Shown: positions 16,354 to 24,355 of the stretch, piece after piece
Numbering within the stretch: position 1 is the first letter of the stretch
How the letters are laid out: every line of letters starts with the position of its first letter
Assembly: GCA_913046825.1 (NCBI GenBank)
Contig: CAJWTF010000011.1
Span: 1-47,868, forward strand
Direction of reading: 5' to 3'
Length of the DNA stretch: 47,868 nt
From: an uncultured Rickettsiales bacterium
GTDB lineage: Bacteria; Pseudomonadota; Alphaproteobacteria; UBA8366
Position numbers and translations under genes: made by a program
Notes under the pieces: generated by a model
What the model was told of the DNA's origin: nothing
Database searches by the model: none
The model's input: the letters and a program-made list of their open reading frames with translations, nothing else

Positions 16354-17226
16354 ATGGCGATGGAATTGATATCGGCAGGTGGCAGTTTCGCGTGCGAAGT
16401 GCGCGACCATGCATTGTGGGAGACCCGGAACGACACCGATGTCGCCGCTATCCGCATGGCTTACCGTGATCATGGCGTACTCGTCTTTCGCCGACAGGCT
16501 TTATCTGAGGAGGAGTTGTTGGCCTTCGGGAAATCCATGGGAGAGCCGAGTATTTACGCGGAAACCCATTGGCTATCGACTGTGCCCGAAGTCATCATCC
16601 TGTCGAACATGCGTGACCAAGACGGCGAGATACTCGGCGGTCTTGCGAATAAGCCGCTGACCTGGCACACGGATCAATCGTATTACGCAGAGCCGGTAAC
16701 GGGCTGTTTTCTCTACGGTGTGGAATTGCCGTCCGAAGGTGGTGCTACCCGATGGGCAAGCCTCTACGAAGCTTATGGCACGTTGCCCGCGAATTTGAAG
16801 AATATCGTCGACGGTGGCGTCGCCACTTTCAGCTACCGCGCGCGCTCGGCACAGGCGCAAAAGGCCGACGATAATCATGATTGGGAAACTCGGTTGCGTG
16901 AGACACCCGACGTCAAACATCCGTTGGTCAATGTCAGCCCAGCGACTGGGCGCCGCGCCTTGTTTATCGACCCTGGCACGGTGACCGGGATTGACGGCAT
17001 GCCACAAGACGAAGCGGACGATGTTTTAGCTGCATTGATGCATCACGTCATCCAACCGTCGAATGTATACGAGCACGAATGGGCGCCAGGCGATCTCGTG
17101 ATGTGGGACAATGCGGTCGTCCTGCACGCGCGTGACGGTTTTGCGAACGAACAGCATCGGCTCGTGAAACGCATGATCATTGAGCTTGATCCTGCACAGT
17201 ATATCATTCCGCCTTCCGTAAATTAA
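16354..17226 (+). CDS. TauD/TfdA-family Fe(II)/2-oxoglutarate dioxygenase
   Basis: 290 residues. Iron ligands: H105-x-D107 in WHTDQSYY and distal H258 in VVLHARDG; Arg near 269-273 binds 2-oxoglutarate. HGVLVFRRQ near 40 and EGGATRWASLYEAYGTL near 128-144 are typical of this group. It begins 23 bases after the serine hydrolase stop with CGGGAGA upstream, so the two are likely co-transcribed, and continues toward an amidohydrolase remnant. The substrate is unknown. A start two codons later is possible. Confidence 0.88.
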   Translation: MAMELISAGGSFACEVRDHALWETRNDTDVAAIRMAYRDHGVLVFRRQALSEEELLAFGKSMGEPSIYAETHWLSTVPEVIILSNMRDQDGEILGGLANKPLTWHTDQSYYAEPVTGCFLYGVELPSEGGATRWASLYEAYGTLPANLKNIVDGGVATFSYRARSAQAQKADDNHDWETRLRETPDVKHPLVNVSPATGRRALFIDPGTVTGIDGMPQDEADDVLAALMHHVIQPSNVYEHEWAPGDLVMWDNAVVLHARDGFANEQHRLVKRMIIELDPAQYIIPPSVN

Positions 17227-17956
17227 CGCGGGTGGTTGGACGAGGGCGGCCAAGATGAAATCGATCTATTCGGCGCATCGAACGGTCTTTGGCATCTGAC
17301 GCCGGAGCAATTGTAGGAGATATTCGACCTAGCGCTGGAAAACGGCCTGCAAGTGCACATCCACAACAACGGCGGCGAAGCGACGGAATTGGTACTCGAT
17401 TGTATGGCGCGCGCATTGCGCAAGCATCCCAATCCGGCAAACCGTTTCACGCTGCAATACACGCGATTGGCCAATGCCGCGTAATTCCGGCGGATGAAGG
17501 CGCTCGGCATGTGCGTCAATCTGTTCCCCAATCATCACTACTATTGGGGCGATCAACATTACGCGAAACGGTCGGGCCAGAGCGCGCGCAACGCATGAAT
17601 GTCCGCGCGACTGCATTGTGTGAGGGGGTTCGCTGGCGATCCATTCCGACGCGCTGGTGACACCGCTCGGGCCTTTGTTCACCGCCTGGTGCGCGGTCAA
17701 TCGCCAAACGCCGGGCGGGCGTATCTTGGGTGCACATGAACGGATCGGCGCTGCCGATGCGCTTTGCACGATCACGTTGGGGGCGGCTTATACTTTGAAG
17801 CTCGATAATGAGATTGGTTCGATCGAATGCGGCAAACGCGCGGACTTCGCCGTGCTCGAAGATGATCCGACAGAAACGAGTGACGCAGATCTCAAGGATT
17901 CGGGCATCTGGGGTGTGGCCTTGTGTGGACGGATTTTCCCCGCCGCTGTAATTTAG
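17227..17956 (+). pseudogene. Broken amidohydrolase (YtcJ-like, amidohydrolase family 3), N-terminal part missing
   Basis: After the dioxygenase stop, the frames read DLFGASNGLWHLTPEQL, an in-frame TAG (about 17314), then EIFDLALENGLQVHIHNNGG, RFTLQYTRLANAA, an in-frame TAA (about 17482) and FRRMKALGMCVNLFPNHHYY. A frameshift falls near 17570-17660. The final part, from MTPLGPLFTAWCAVNRQTPG to KRADFAVLEDDP, is intact to TAG at 17954-17956. These are metal-binding and C-terminal regions of YtcJ-type amidohydrolases; the first third is absent. Both stops look like CAG/CAA (Gln) changed by C to T. It overlaps the promoter space of the CobW-like gene, which starts 2 bases after its stop. Confidence 0.75.
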
Positions 17957-17958
17957 TG

Positions 17959-18876
17959 ATGACAGCGCGCCCAACTCTGCCGCTCACCGTTATTGGTGGT
18001 TATCTCGGTGCTGGAAAGACAACGCTGATTAACCAGCTGTTACGCCATGCCGATGGGGTGCACTTGGCAGTGCTCGTTAACGATTTCGGTAAATTACTGA
18101 TTGACACAGATTTGATCGAAAGCCGGGACGATAACGTCATCAGCAATACAGGTGGCTGCGTCTGATGCTCCTACGGCAGTGATCTGATGGAGGCGTCAAT
18201 CGATCTCGATCAGATGGACCCGGTCCCCGACCATTTACTGATCGAGACCAGCGGCGTCGGTCTTCCTGACGCCATAACGGGATCGGTGCAATTGATACCG
18301 CGCTACACCATCGATGGCATTGTCGTCTTAGCGGATGCGGAAACTCAGAGCAATCGGGGCGAGGACCGCTATCTGCACGACACGATTACCCGCCAGCTTG
18401 CGGCAGCGGATGTTGTCATGCTCAACAAGGTCGACCTTTTGGCGCGAAAGGCCTCGGCCGAGACACGCCGATGGCTCGAAGGAAAAATTGCGGAAATTCC
18501 AATCGTCGAAACGGTGAACGCGGATGTGCCGTTGGCCGTCGTTTTAGATGTCGGGCATTTGTTTGACGTGAAGCGGACCAAAACACCTGGCCAGCATCAC
18601 GCCAATCATGAAGCGGATGTGTTCGAGATTGACCGTCTAGTATATCCCGAGGCGCTTATGGATAAGCTGAGTGAGCAGGCGCATGGATTGATCCGTGTGA
18701 ACGGATTTATCCAATCATCGGACGGCCGGTTTTGCGTTGTTCAATCCGTCGGCCGCCGTTGGGCGGTATCCGAGACATCACCAACCGATGAAGAGAAGGG
18801 GCGTATCGTCTGTATTACCCATATGCCGCCGATTGATACGCAGACTATCTCCCGGATTATTAACGAGTTGGATTAA
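17959..18876 (+). CDS. CobW/COG0523-family GTPase metallochaperone with in-frame UGA at the conserved cysteine (candidate selenoprotein)
   Basis: 305 codons from ATG 17959. Walker A is GGYLGAGKTTL (13-23). The family metal motif GCxCC reads G66-C67-V68-[UGA69]-C70. The guanine-specificity motif is NKVD (near 158), and IETSGVGLPD near 97 is the switch/Walker B region. Apart from the UGA at 18163-18165 the frame is open and conserved on both sides to TAA at 18874-18876. COG0523 proteins deliver Zn, Co or Fe to client enzymes using GTP. The gene follows an amidohydrolase, a metal-dependent enzyme, which is now broken. The UGA stands exactly on a family cysteine and is followed by a SECIS-like hairpin (18182-18215). 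Alternatives are a nonsense mutation, which would make this a pseudogene, or a base-call error. Its 3' end overlaps the convergent MaoC gene. Confidence 0.7.
18182..18215 (+). promoter_or_regulatory. SECIS-like stem-loop downstream of the in-frame UGA
   Basis: AUCUGAU (18182-18188) pairs perfectly with AUCAGAU (18209-18215). After one G-G mismatch, GAG (18190-18192) pairs with CUC (18205-18207), leaving a 12-base apical loop that starts with G at 18193. The loop begins 27 bases after the UGA. From memory, bacterial SECIS elements have a short apical loop with G in the first two positions and 16-37 bases between UGA and loop, so the geometry fits. The same bases encode DLMEASIDLDQM, a conserved stretch, so the palindrome could be incidental to codon content. 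Confidence 0.4.
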
Positions 18877-19382
18877 TTTCCTCGGCGCGCAATCAGCACA
18901 ACTTCGTCTAAGGTCAAAACCGGATCGCCCGTCTTCTGATCGACGATTTCGCTGTGTATGAAGATGACACCACGCCCCGGTTTGCTTGAGGGGCGTTTGC
19001 TCGTGACCCGACGCATAAAGCGCAGGTCATCGCCGGCCTTCACACCGCGCACGAACCGAATTTTCAATTCAATTCCGCCCATTAAAGCCCAAACTTCTCC
19101 GAAATCGTTGAGCAGTTGATGGCCGAGTTTAAACCACAAGCTGATCGTGTAGCCGCCGCTGGCGACTAAATCGCCGAACACTGATTCCTTGGCGAGGTCT
19201 TCGTCGACATGGAACGGCCACGGATCGTATTCGTGGGCGAAGGCGAGCATTTCGTCGCGGTCGACGATGATCTGTCCGCCCCATTGTTCGTCGCCGTCGT
19301 CCAAATCTTCATAATAGAGGACCGGCACACCTGGCGGCGCGCCGGACCAACTTGGGCCTTCGCGAACAGGGGATTCGGTCAA
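18873..19382 (-). CDS. MaoC-like (hotdog-fold) dehydratase
   Basis: 169 residues. The hydratase-2 motif YDPWPFHVDEDLAKESVFG near residues 51-69 carries the catalytic Asp and His; ASGGYTISLWFKLGHQL follows, as in MaoC-type enoyl-CoA hydratases. The start is a TTG whose TTGA overlaps the TGA of the preceding dehydrogenase, a translational-coupling arrangement. It forms a three-gene operon with the dehydrogenase and the CMD protein. Its substrate is probably a CoA ester or a beta-hydroxyacid derivative; this is inference. Confidence 0.8.
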   Translation of the reverse strand: MTESPVREGPSWSGAPPGVPVLYYEDLDDGDEQWGGQIIVDRDEMLAFAHEYDPWPFHVDEDLAKESVFGDLVASGGYTISLWFKLGHQLLNDFGEVWALMGGIELKIRFVRGVKAGDDLRFMRRVTSKRPSSKPGRGVIFIHSEIVDQKTGDPVLTLDEVVLIARRGN

Positions 19383-20272
19383 AGTTCGAGGCCGCCGTTC
19401 GCTTCGATCCAGCGGGCGATCTCACTATTGTCCGCATTGTCAATCAGGTGGTTACGTGCAGATTGATACATCTCATGGATAGTGCTGCCGATCGTCCAGG
19501 GCACCTGCATTTCATGGGCAAGGTCGAGTGCCGTCGCCACGTCCTTGATCATCAGATCCATGGAGAAGCCGGAGTTGAACTCGCGGCTTAGTACGTATTC
19601 CTTGAGCTTGCCTTCGGTTGCGCTGTTCTTGCCGCTCGAGAAATTCAGGATGTCGACCATGTTTTGCGGGTCGAGACCAAACTTTTTCCCGACCACCAAT
19701 GCCTCAATTCCAACAAGAAGGTTGGTCGCGGACAACACGTTGTTGATCGACTTCATGGCGTGAGCGGAGCCGAGGCCGCCGGTCTCGAAGATTTGCCCAC
19801 CCATGGTCTCGAGCGCTGGGCGAACCCTCTCGATATCTTCTTTCTCGCCGCCGACCATAATGGCGATAGTGCCCTCAATAGCGCGAGGCACGCCGCCGGA
19901 GACCGGGGCGTCGACCATGCGAATGCCGCGCTCTGCAAGTTCTTCGCCAAGCGCGATAGTGCCCATCGGTGCGGAAGACGACATATCGACCAGGACGGAA
20001 CCTTCCGCCATGCCCTCCGCCACGCCGCCGTCGCCGAGGATGGCGTCTCGAACGATTTTACCGTTGGGCAGACAGGTAAAGACGGCGTCGGCATCTTGTC
20101 CTACCGCCGCCATACCGTTTGCTGGGCGGGCTGTTTCGTGTTCCGTGGTGAACGCATCAACCGCCGCCTTATTCAGGTCACCGATGATGACTTCGTTCCC
20201 GCCGCGGGCCAGATTGGCCGCCATGGGACCGCCCATATTACCAATACCAACATATCCAAATCGCATGCTCAT
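19379..20272 (-). CDS. NAD(P)-dependent 3-hydroxyisobutyrate dehydrogenase-family oxidoreductase
   Basis: 297 residues. GYVGIGNMGGPMAANLARGG (6-25) is the Rossmann loop; DAPVSGGVPRAIEGTIAIMV near 120-139 is the substrate-binding signature; the catalytic Lys is in GSAHAMKSINN near 170. It belongs to the beta-hydroxyacid dehydrogenase family, which includes HIBADH, tartronate semialdehyde reductase and GarR-like enzymes. It is the middle gene of the operon, 5 bases after the CMD stop and overlapping the MaoC start. Tartronate semialdehyde or a methylated hydroxyacid would be reasonable substrates but nothing here decides. Confidence 0.87.
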   Translation of the reverse strand: MSMRFGYVGIGNMGGPMAANLARGGNEVIIGDLNKAAVDAFTTEHETARPANGMAAVGQDADAVFTCLPNGKIVRDAILGDGGVAEGMAEGSVLVDMSSSAPMGTIALGEELAERGIRMVDAPVSGGVPRAIEGTIAIMVGGEKEDIERVRPALETMGGQIFETGGLGSAHAMKSINNVLSATNLLVGIEALVVGKKFGLDPQNMVDILNFSSGKNSATEGKLKEYVLSREFNSGFSMDLMIKDVATALDLAHEMQVPWTIGSTIHEMYQSARNHLIDNADNSEIARWIEANGGLEL

Positions 20273-20277
20273 TACTC

Positions 20278-20664
20278 CTAATCATCTCCGCCGTCGTATT
20301 CGGCGAATATTTCCTTGGCAATTTTAAACCCACTGACGGCGCAAGGGGCCCCGGCGTAGACGCCAATGTGTAATAGGATAGCCGCGATCTCTTCTTTGCT
20401 GACGCCATTGTTCAGGGCGCCTTTCAGATGAAGGCGCAATTCTTCATGACGCGGCAGGCCGGCTAAGAGGGCCACGTTGATCATGCTACGCGTCTTTTTA
20501 TCGATGGTCTCGTCTTGCCAGACGGTACCCCAAGCATACTCCGTTACGAAATCTTGTAGTTTCTTTGTAAAGTCATCGGCATTGTTGATCGAATTATCGA
20601 CATATTCCGACCCGAGGACCTGCTTTCGGACCGCTAGTCCGGCTTCGTAAGCATCAGAGGCCAT
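20278..20664 (-). CDS. Carboxymuconolactone decarboxylase-family protein
   Basis: 128 residues from ATG 20664 (GAGGAA upstream). RSMINVALLAGLPRHEELRL near 60-79, then HLKGALNNGVSKEEIAAILL near 80-99 and HIGVYAGAPCAVSGFK match the PcaC-type CMD fold (gamma-carboxymuconolactone decarboxylase). The CxxC pair of peroxidatic AhpD relatives is absent, so it is closer to PcaC-like enzymes. It is first gene of the operon with the HIBADH and MaoC genes; the combination suggests degradation of a lactone or hydroxyacid. Confidence 0.85.
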   Translation of the reverse strand: MASDAYEAGLAVRKQVLGSEYVDNSINNADDFTKKLQDFVTEYAWGTVWQDETIDKKTRSMINVALLAGLPRHEELRLHLKGALNNGVSKEEIAAILLHIGVYAGAPCAVSGFKIAKEIFAEYDGGDD

Positions 20665-20844
20665 TGCATTATATTCCTCATGTTTGGAGGTTGACGCCGT
20701 GGCGGGAACCTTTCCCGTTGGGCCATTGTCTACAAACATGCGCCGACCAAATGTTACGGCAAGGTGATGGGGAAAGCTTGCGGAAAATCTGGTATTTCGA
20801 TACCATTTACCTAATACAGGGAATCCACAACAAGGCTAACCGCC

Positions 20845-21357
20845 ATGGTGTTCAAGAAGAAGGAAGCGGCTAAGGCTTCCGCGCAAAAGGCCACCCGTGA
20901 GGCTCCACCGTCGATAATTAGCGCTGATTTGCATATTGTCGGCGACATTGAGGGGGACGGCGAGTTGTACATCGACGGGCGCGTGGATGGAAACATCCGT
21001 TGCGAGACCTTAACCGTGGGCAAGCAAGGTCAAGTCGAGGGTAAGATCGTCGTGACCACGCTGAAATTGTTGGGAACGATTACCGGATCGGTGCGGGCGC
21101 AAGCGGTCAGCATGACGAAGACAGCGCGGATGATCGGCGATGTCGCTCATCAGAAGATTGAAATCGATGCCGGTGCGATGGTCGATGGGCTTTACAAGCA
21201 CCTGAAGCCGGAAGATTTCGAAAAACGGGGAGAGCGGTTCAAGGACGTGACGCCACCTGATTTACCGAAAGCGGCAATCCCGCGATCGCCGAAATCTGAA
21301 GACGCCATGGCAAAGCCCGCCGGGGAAAAAGAAGAGCCCGCCAAAGCGCTTCACTAA
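20845..21357 (+). CDS. Bactofilin (polymer-forming cytoskeletal protein)
   Basis: 170 residues. A basic, disordered N-terminus (FKKKEAAKASAQKA) precedes the bactofilin beta-helix core at about 24-125, with repeats such as GDIEGDGELYIDGRVDGNIR and LGTITGSVRAQAVSM. The tail is Pro/Lys-rich. Bactofilins self-assemble into membrane-associated filaments that scaffold cell-wall enzymes and cell shape. It is a single gene, divergent from the CMD operon; AAGGCT serves as a modest ribosome site. Confidence 0.92.
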   Translation: MVFKKKEAAKASAQKATREAPPSIISADLHIVGDIEGDGELYIDGRVDGNIRCETLTVGKQGQVEGKIVVTTLKLLGTITGSVRAQAVSMTKTARMIGDVAHQKIEIDAGAMVDGLYKHLKPEDFEKRGERFKDVTPPDLPKAAIPRSPKSEDAMAKPAGEKEEPAKALH

Positions 21358-21382
21358 AACTCTCGAGGCTCTTCAATAGAAT

Positions 21383-21838
21383 TTAAAGTATTTGAAAGAC
21401 GTTGTATTCGGCGTGATCCGGTATGCGTCTGCCGACGCCGACCGAGACGATGCGATTGAGCCAATCGTACTTTTCGACCGACGTCTCGAAATAGGGTGTG
21501 TTCCGTAAGTAGTATTCCGAAGGATCGGCTGTCTCGCCATCGGCGATTCGCTGCATCACTTCCGGCGAGCCATAGCGAATACCCGTGTAATACATATAGA
21601 TGAGCGCATCGTCATCCGTCTTCAGGATTATGCGGACATTCGGATTCATCGCGCCATCGCTGCGGAAGATCTATTGATCCATCCCTCCAAGGACGATTCC
21701 CTTGAGCCTCGGTCCCTCGAAACTGCCATCGCCCAGCATATCGATGTGCCGGGTACCGAATGGTGTCTGGCCGACATCGTGTAAATGATCGACGGTGACA
21801 CGGATCGTGAACAAGAATTCGGATTTAAGCTCGGGCAT
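21383..21838 (-). pseudogene. DUF3237-family protein interrupted by one amber codon
   Basis: From ATG 21838 (AGGAAA upstream) the frame reads MPELKSEFLFTIRVTVDHLH, then FEGPRLKGIVLGGMDQ, TAG at 21671-21673, and continues in the same frame as IFRSDGAMNPNVRIILKTDD to the normal end at 21383. Length and order match DUF3237 (about 150 residues, a beta-barrel family of unknown role often in catabolic clusters). The family usually has Trp at or next to this place, so TGG to TAG is the likely change. It is the only lesion. Either a fresh pseudogene, a base error, or a C-terminal 88-residue product from the internal ATG at 21649. Confidence 0.75.
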
Positions 21839-21964
21839 GGGATTTTTCCTCTCTTTCAGGCGATGGCAAATCGTGCCGTGCCAAAGCGCCGGTGTTACGT
21901 CTTGACGTTAAGCGAAGTTTCGCGGTCTTATCGGTGTGAATCTATAAGCTTGAGGCCTGTGAAT

Positions 21965-23074
21965 ATGGCAACCGGGATTTCCCGCCGTTCTCTCTTGTGG
22001 TCCCTGTCCTTACCGCTCTTGGCACCGGGTTGTGTGACGTTTGCGTCCAAGGATTTGGTCACTCTCCGGCGGGATCCCGGCCAACCGCTGACCCGAATAG
22101 CGCTTGGGTCTTGCCTGCGAGAGAACCGGGCGCAGCCGATATGGCCGCGCGTTGTGGCGGCGAAGCCGGACCTGTTCGTCCACCTCGGCGACAATGTGTA
22201 TGGAGACACGGAAAGCACCTCGGAACTGCGTTCGAAATATGGACGGTTGTGGGGCGATGCCGGTTATCAGGCGCTACGTCGAAAGGTTCCGGTGGTGGCG
22301 ACGTGGGATGATCATGATTTCGGTAAGGACAATGCCGGGTCAGGGTTCTGGGCGAAGGCTGCGACGAAACAGGTCTTCTGCGATTTCTTCGGTGAGCCGC
22401 TGAGTTCGGAACGCCGCACGCGGAACGGCGGTATTTATACGTCCTATGAATACGGTCCGCTTGGCCAGCGTGTGCAGATCATCCTGTTGGATGTGCGATA
22501 TGACCGCAGCCCCTTGGTCAAGGTGACACGCCAGGAACGCGCGGCGCGGAAGGCAAAGCATATGGGATACTACCGCGCCAATCCCGATCCGGCGGCGCGA
22601 ATGCTCGGCGAGGATCAATGGGGGTGGCTCGAGAGGGAATTGCGCAAGCCCGCAGACCTGCGGCTGGTCGCCAGCGGGACACGGGTACTGGCGGAAGAAA
22701 CTGGACATGAAGAGTGGGCGAACTTTCCCCGCGACCGCCGACGCCTATTCGAGTTGATCGGCAAGACTGCCGCCAACGGTGTGTTGTTCGTTAGCGGTGA
22801 TCCACATTTCTCGGAATACTCAAAAATCGCCGACGCTTCGGTGCCCTATCCGCTCTGGGATATGACGTCGAGCGCGCTCAATCAATACAATCGCGGCAAG
22901 CGGCCGAACGCGCGGCGCGTAGTCGGCCCGTTCGGGGAGCCGAATTTCGGTGTGATTGAGATTGATTGGAACGCGCCGAAACCGATCGTGCATCTATCGA
23001 CACGAAATATGAAAGGCGCCACCGTCTTGCGCCAAGATATTCCGTTGGACGCGCTAAAAGTGCCGACCAGCTAA
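21965..23074 (+). CDS. PhoD-like metallophosphoesterase lipoprotein
   Basis: 369 residues from ATG 21965, with GAGG upstream. The signal is RRSLLWSLSLPLLAPGC with a lipobox Cys near residue 22, and the twin Arg suggests Tat export. LGSCLREN near 48, HLGDNVYGD near 77 and TWDDHDFGKDNAG near 118 are the metal-binding motifs of the PhoD/alkaline phosphatase D group, and VSGDPHFSEYSK near 279 supplies the last His. It lacks the long PhoD N-terminal domain and resembles the short eukaryote-like PhoD proteins. Its role is probably periplasmic phosphoester or phospholipid hydrolysis. It ends with a 21-base overlap with the convergent glcF. Confidence 0.86.
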   Translation: MATGISRRSLLWSLSLPLLAPGCVTFASKDLVTLRRDPGQPLTRIALGSCLRENRAQPIWPRVVAAKPDLFVHLGDNVYGDTESTSELRSKYGRLWGDAGYQALRRKVPVVATWDDHDFGKDNAGSGFWAKAATKQVFCDFFGEPLSSERRTRNGGIYTSYEYGPLGQRVQIILLDVRYDRSPLVKVTRQERAARKAKHMGYYRANPDPAARMLGEDQWGWLERELRKPADLRLVASGTRVLAEETGHEEWANFPRDRRRLFELIGKTAANGVLFVSGDPHFSEYSKIADASVPYPLWDMTSSALNQYNRGKRPNARRVVGPFGEPNFGVIEIDWNAPKPIVHLSTRNMKGATVLRQDIPLDALKVPTS

Positions 23075-24352
23075 GGCGTCAGGCTTCGGTCCACCCGTCG
23101 CCCAATCCAACAGTTCGACCATGTGGACAACCGGCAGATCGGTGCCGGCCGATATCTGCGCCATGCAGCCGATGTTTCCGGCGGCGATGATGTCGGATTT
23201 AGTCGCCTCGATGTGCCCGACTTTGCGGTCCCGCAGCCGCGTGGCGATCTCCGGCTGTAACAAATTATAGGTGCCCGCCGACCCGCAGCAGAGATGTCCT
23301 TCTGCCGGGGTGCGAATGTCGAATCCGGCATTGCCGAGCAATTCCTTCGGCAGGTCGGTGATTTTCTGACCGTGTTGCATGGAGCAGGCGGAATGATATG
23401 CGACTGCCAGCGGTTCCGGTGCTTTCGCTGCGGCCAGGTCCAGTGTCGCCAGAAATTCTGCGATGTCCTTGGTAAGGCCTGAGATCTGTGCCGCATCTTC
23501 TTTCAGTGCGGCATCTTCGCGGAACATGAAGCCGTAATCCTTCACCGTGGTGCCGCAGCCGCTGGCATTAACGATGATCGCATCGAGCCCACCCGTCTCC
23601 ATCTCTCGTCGCCACGCGCGGATATTGCCTGCCGCTTGATCATGGCTGTTGTCGGTTCGGCCCATATGATGGACGAGCGCCCCACAGCAACCGCTGCCTT
23701 TGGCAACCACGACTTCGACACCAAGCCGGTTCAACAGCCGCACCGTCGCTTCGTTGATTTCCGGCGCCAGGACCTGTTGCGCGCAGCCGTTCATCAAGGC
23801 GACACGGGCGCGGCGTTCTCCCGAGGCGGGGAAGTTCTGCGGGCGGTCGACCCGCGACGGCGGCGGCACCGATGCAGGTGCCAGTCCGAACATCGCGCCG
23901 AGCGTGCCCGGTAGGAAGCGCGCAAGCGGTTTCGCGAGCGATGCGCCAATCAGCGCTAGGCGAAAGAGGAAGGGTTTCGGCAGAACGAAGGCCAGAAAGC
24001 GGCGCATCGCCCGGTCCATGAGGGGACGTGTGTGGGTCCGCTCGATATGGGCTCGGGCATGGTCGACCAGATGCATGTAGTGCACGCCGGATGGGCACGT
24101 CGTCATACAGGAAAGGCAGGAGAGGCAGCGGTCGATATGCTTGACCGTCTCGACCGGGGCCGGAATGTCGCGTTCCAGCATATCCTTGATTTGATAGATG
24201 CGCCCGCGCGGCGAGTCGAGTTCATCGCCAAGCAGCGTGTAGGTCGGGCAGGTCGCGGTGCAGAACCCGCAATGGACGCAGGCCCGCAAGATCGCGTTGG
24301 CTTCCGCAATGTTGGGGTCGGCGAGCTGGGCCAGGGTGAAGTGAGTTTGCAT
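23054..24352 (-). CDS. glcF: Glycolate oxidase iron-sulfur subunit
   Basis: 432 residues. Two 4Fe-4S motifs appear at the N-terminus: CVHCGFCTATCPTY (residues 25-38) and CLSCLSCMTTCPSGVHY (about 76-92). Two CCG-type domains follow, GSGCCGALVHH near 219 and LCCGSAGTYNLLQPEIA near 357. This is the electron-transfer subunit of the membrane-associated GlcDEF glycolate oxidase, which converts glycolate to glyoxylate. It starts 3 bases after the glcE stop. Confidence 0.93.
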   Translation of the reverse strand: MQTHFTLAQLADPNIAEANAILRACVHCGFCTATCPTYTLLGDELDSPRGRIYQIKDMLERDIPAPVETVKHIDRCLSCLSCMTTCPSGVHYMHLVDHARAHIERTHTRPLMDRAMRRFLAFVLPKPFLFRLALIGASLAKPLARFLPGTLGAMFGLAPASVPPPSRVDRPQNFPASGERRARVALMNGCAQQVLAPEINEATVRLLNRLGVEVVVAKGSGCCGALVHHMGRTDNSHDQAAGNIRAWRREMETGGLDAIIVNASGCGTTVKDYGFMFREDAALKEDAAQISGLTKDIAEFLATLDLAAAKAPEPLAVAYHSACSMQHGQKITDLPKELLGNAGFDIRTPAEGHLCCGSAGTYNLLQPEIATRLRDRKVGHIEATKSDIIAAGNIGCMAQISAGTDLPVVHMVELLDWATGGPKPDALAGRHF

Positions 24353-24355
24353 ATC

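Noticed and set aside
21671..21673. Pyrrolysine or amber suppression in the DUF3237 gene
   Set aside because: Nothing else suggests a pyl system, and TGG to TAG at a Trp position is simpler.
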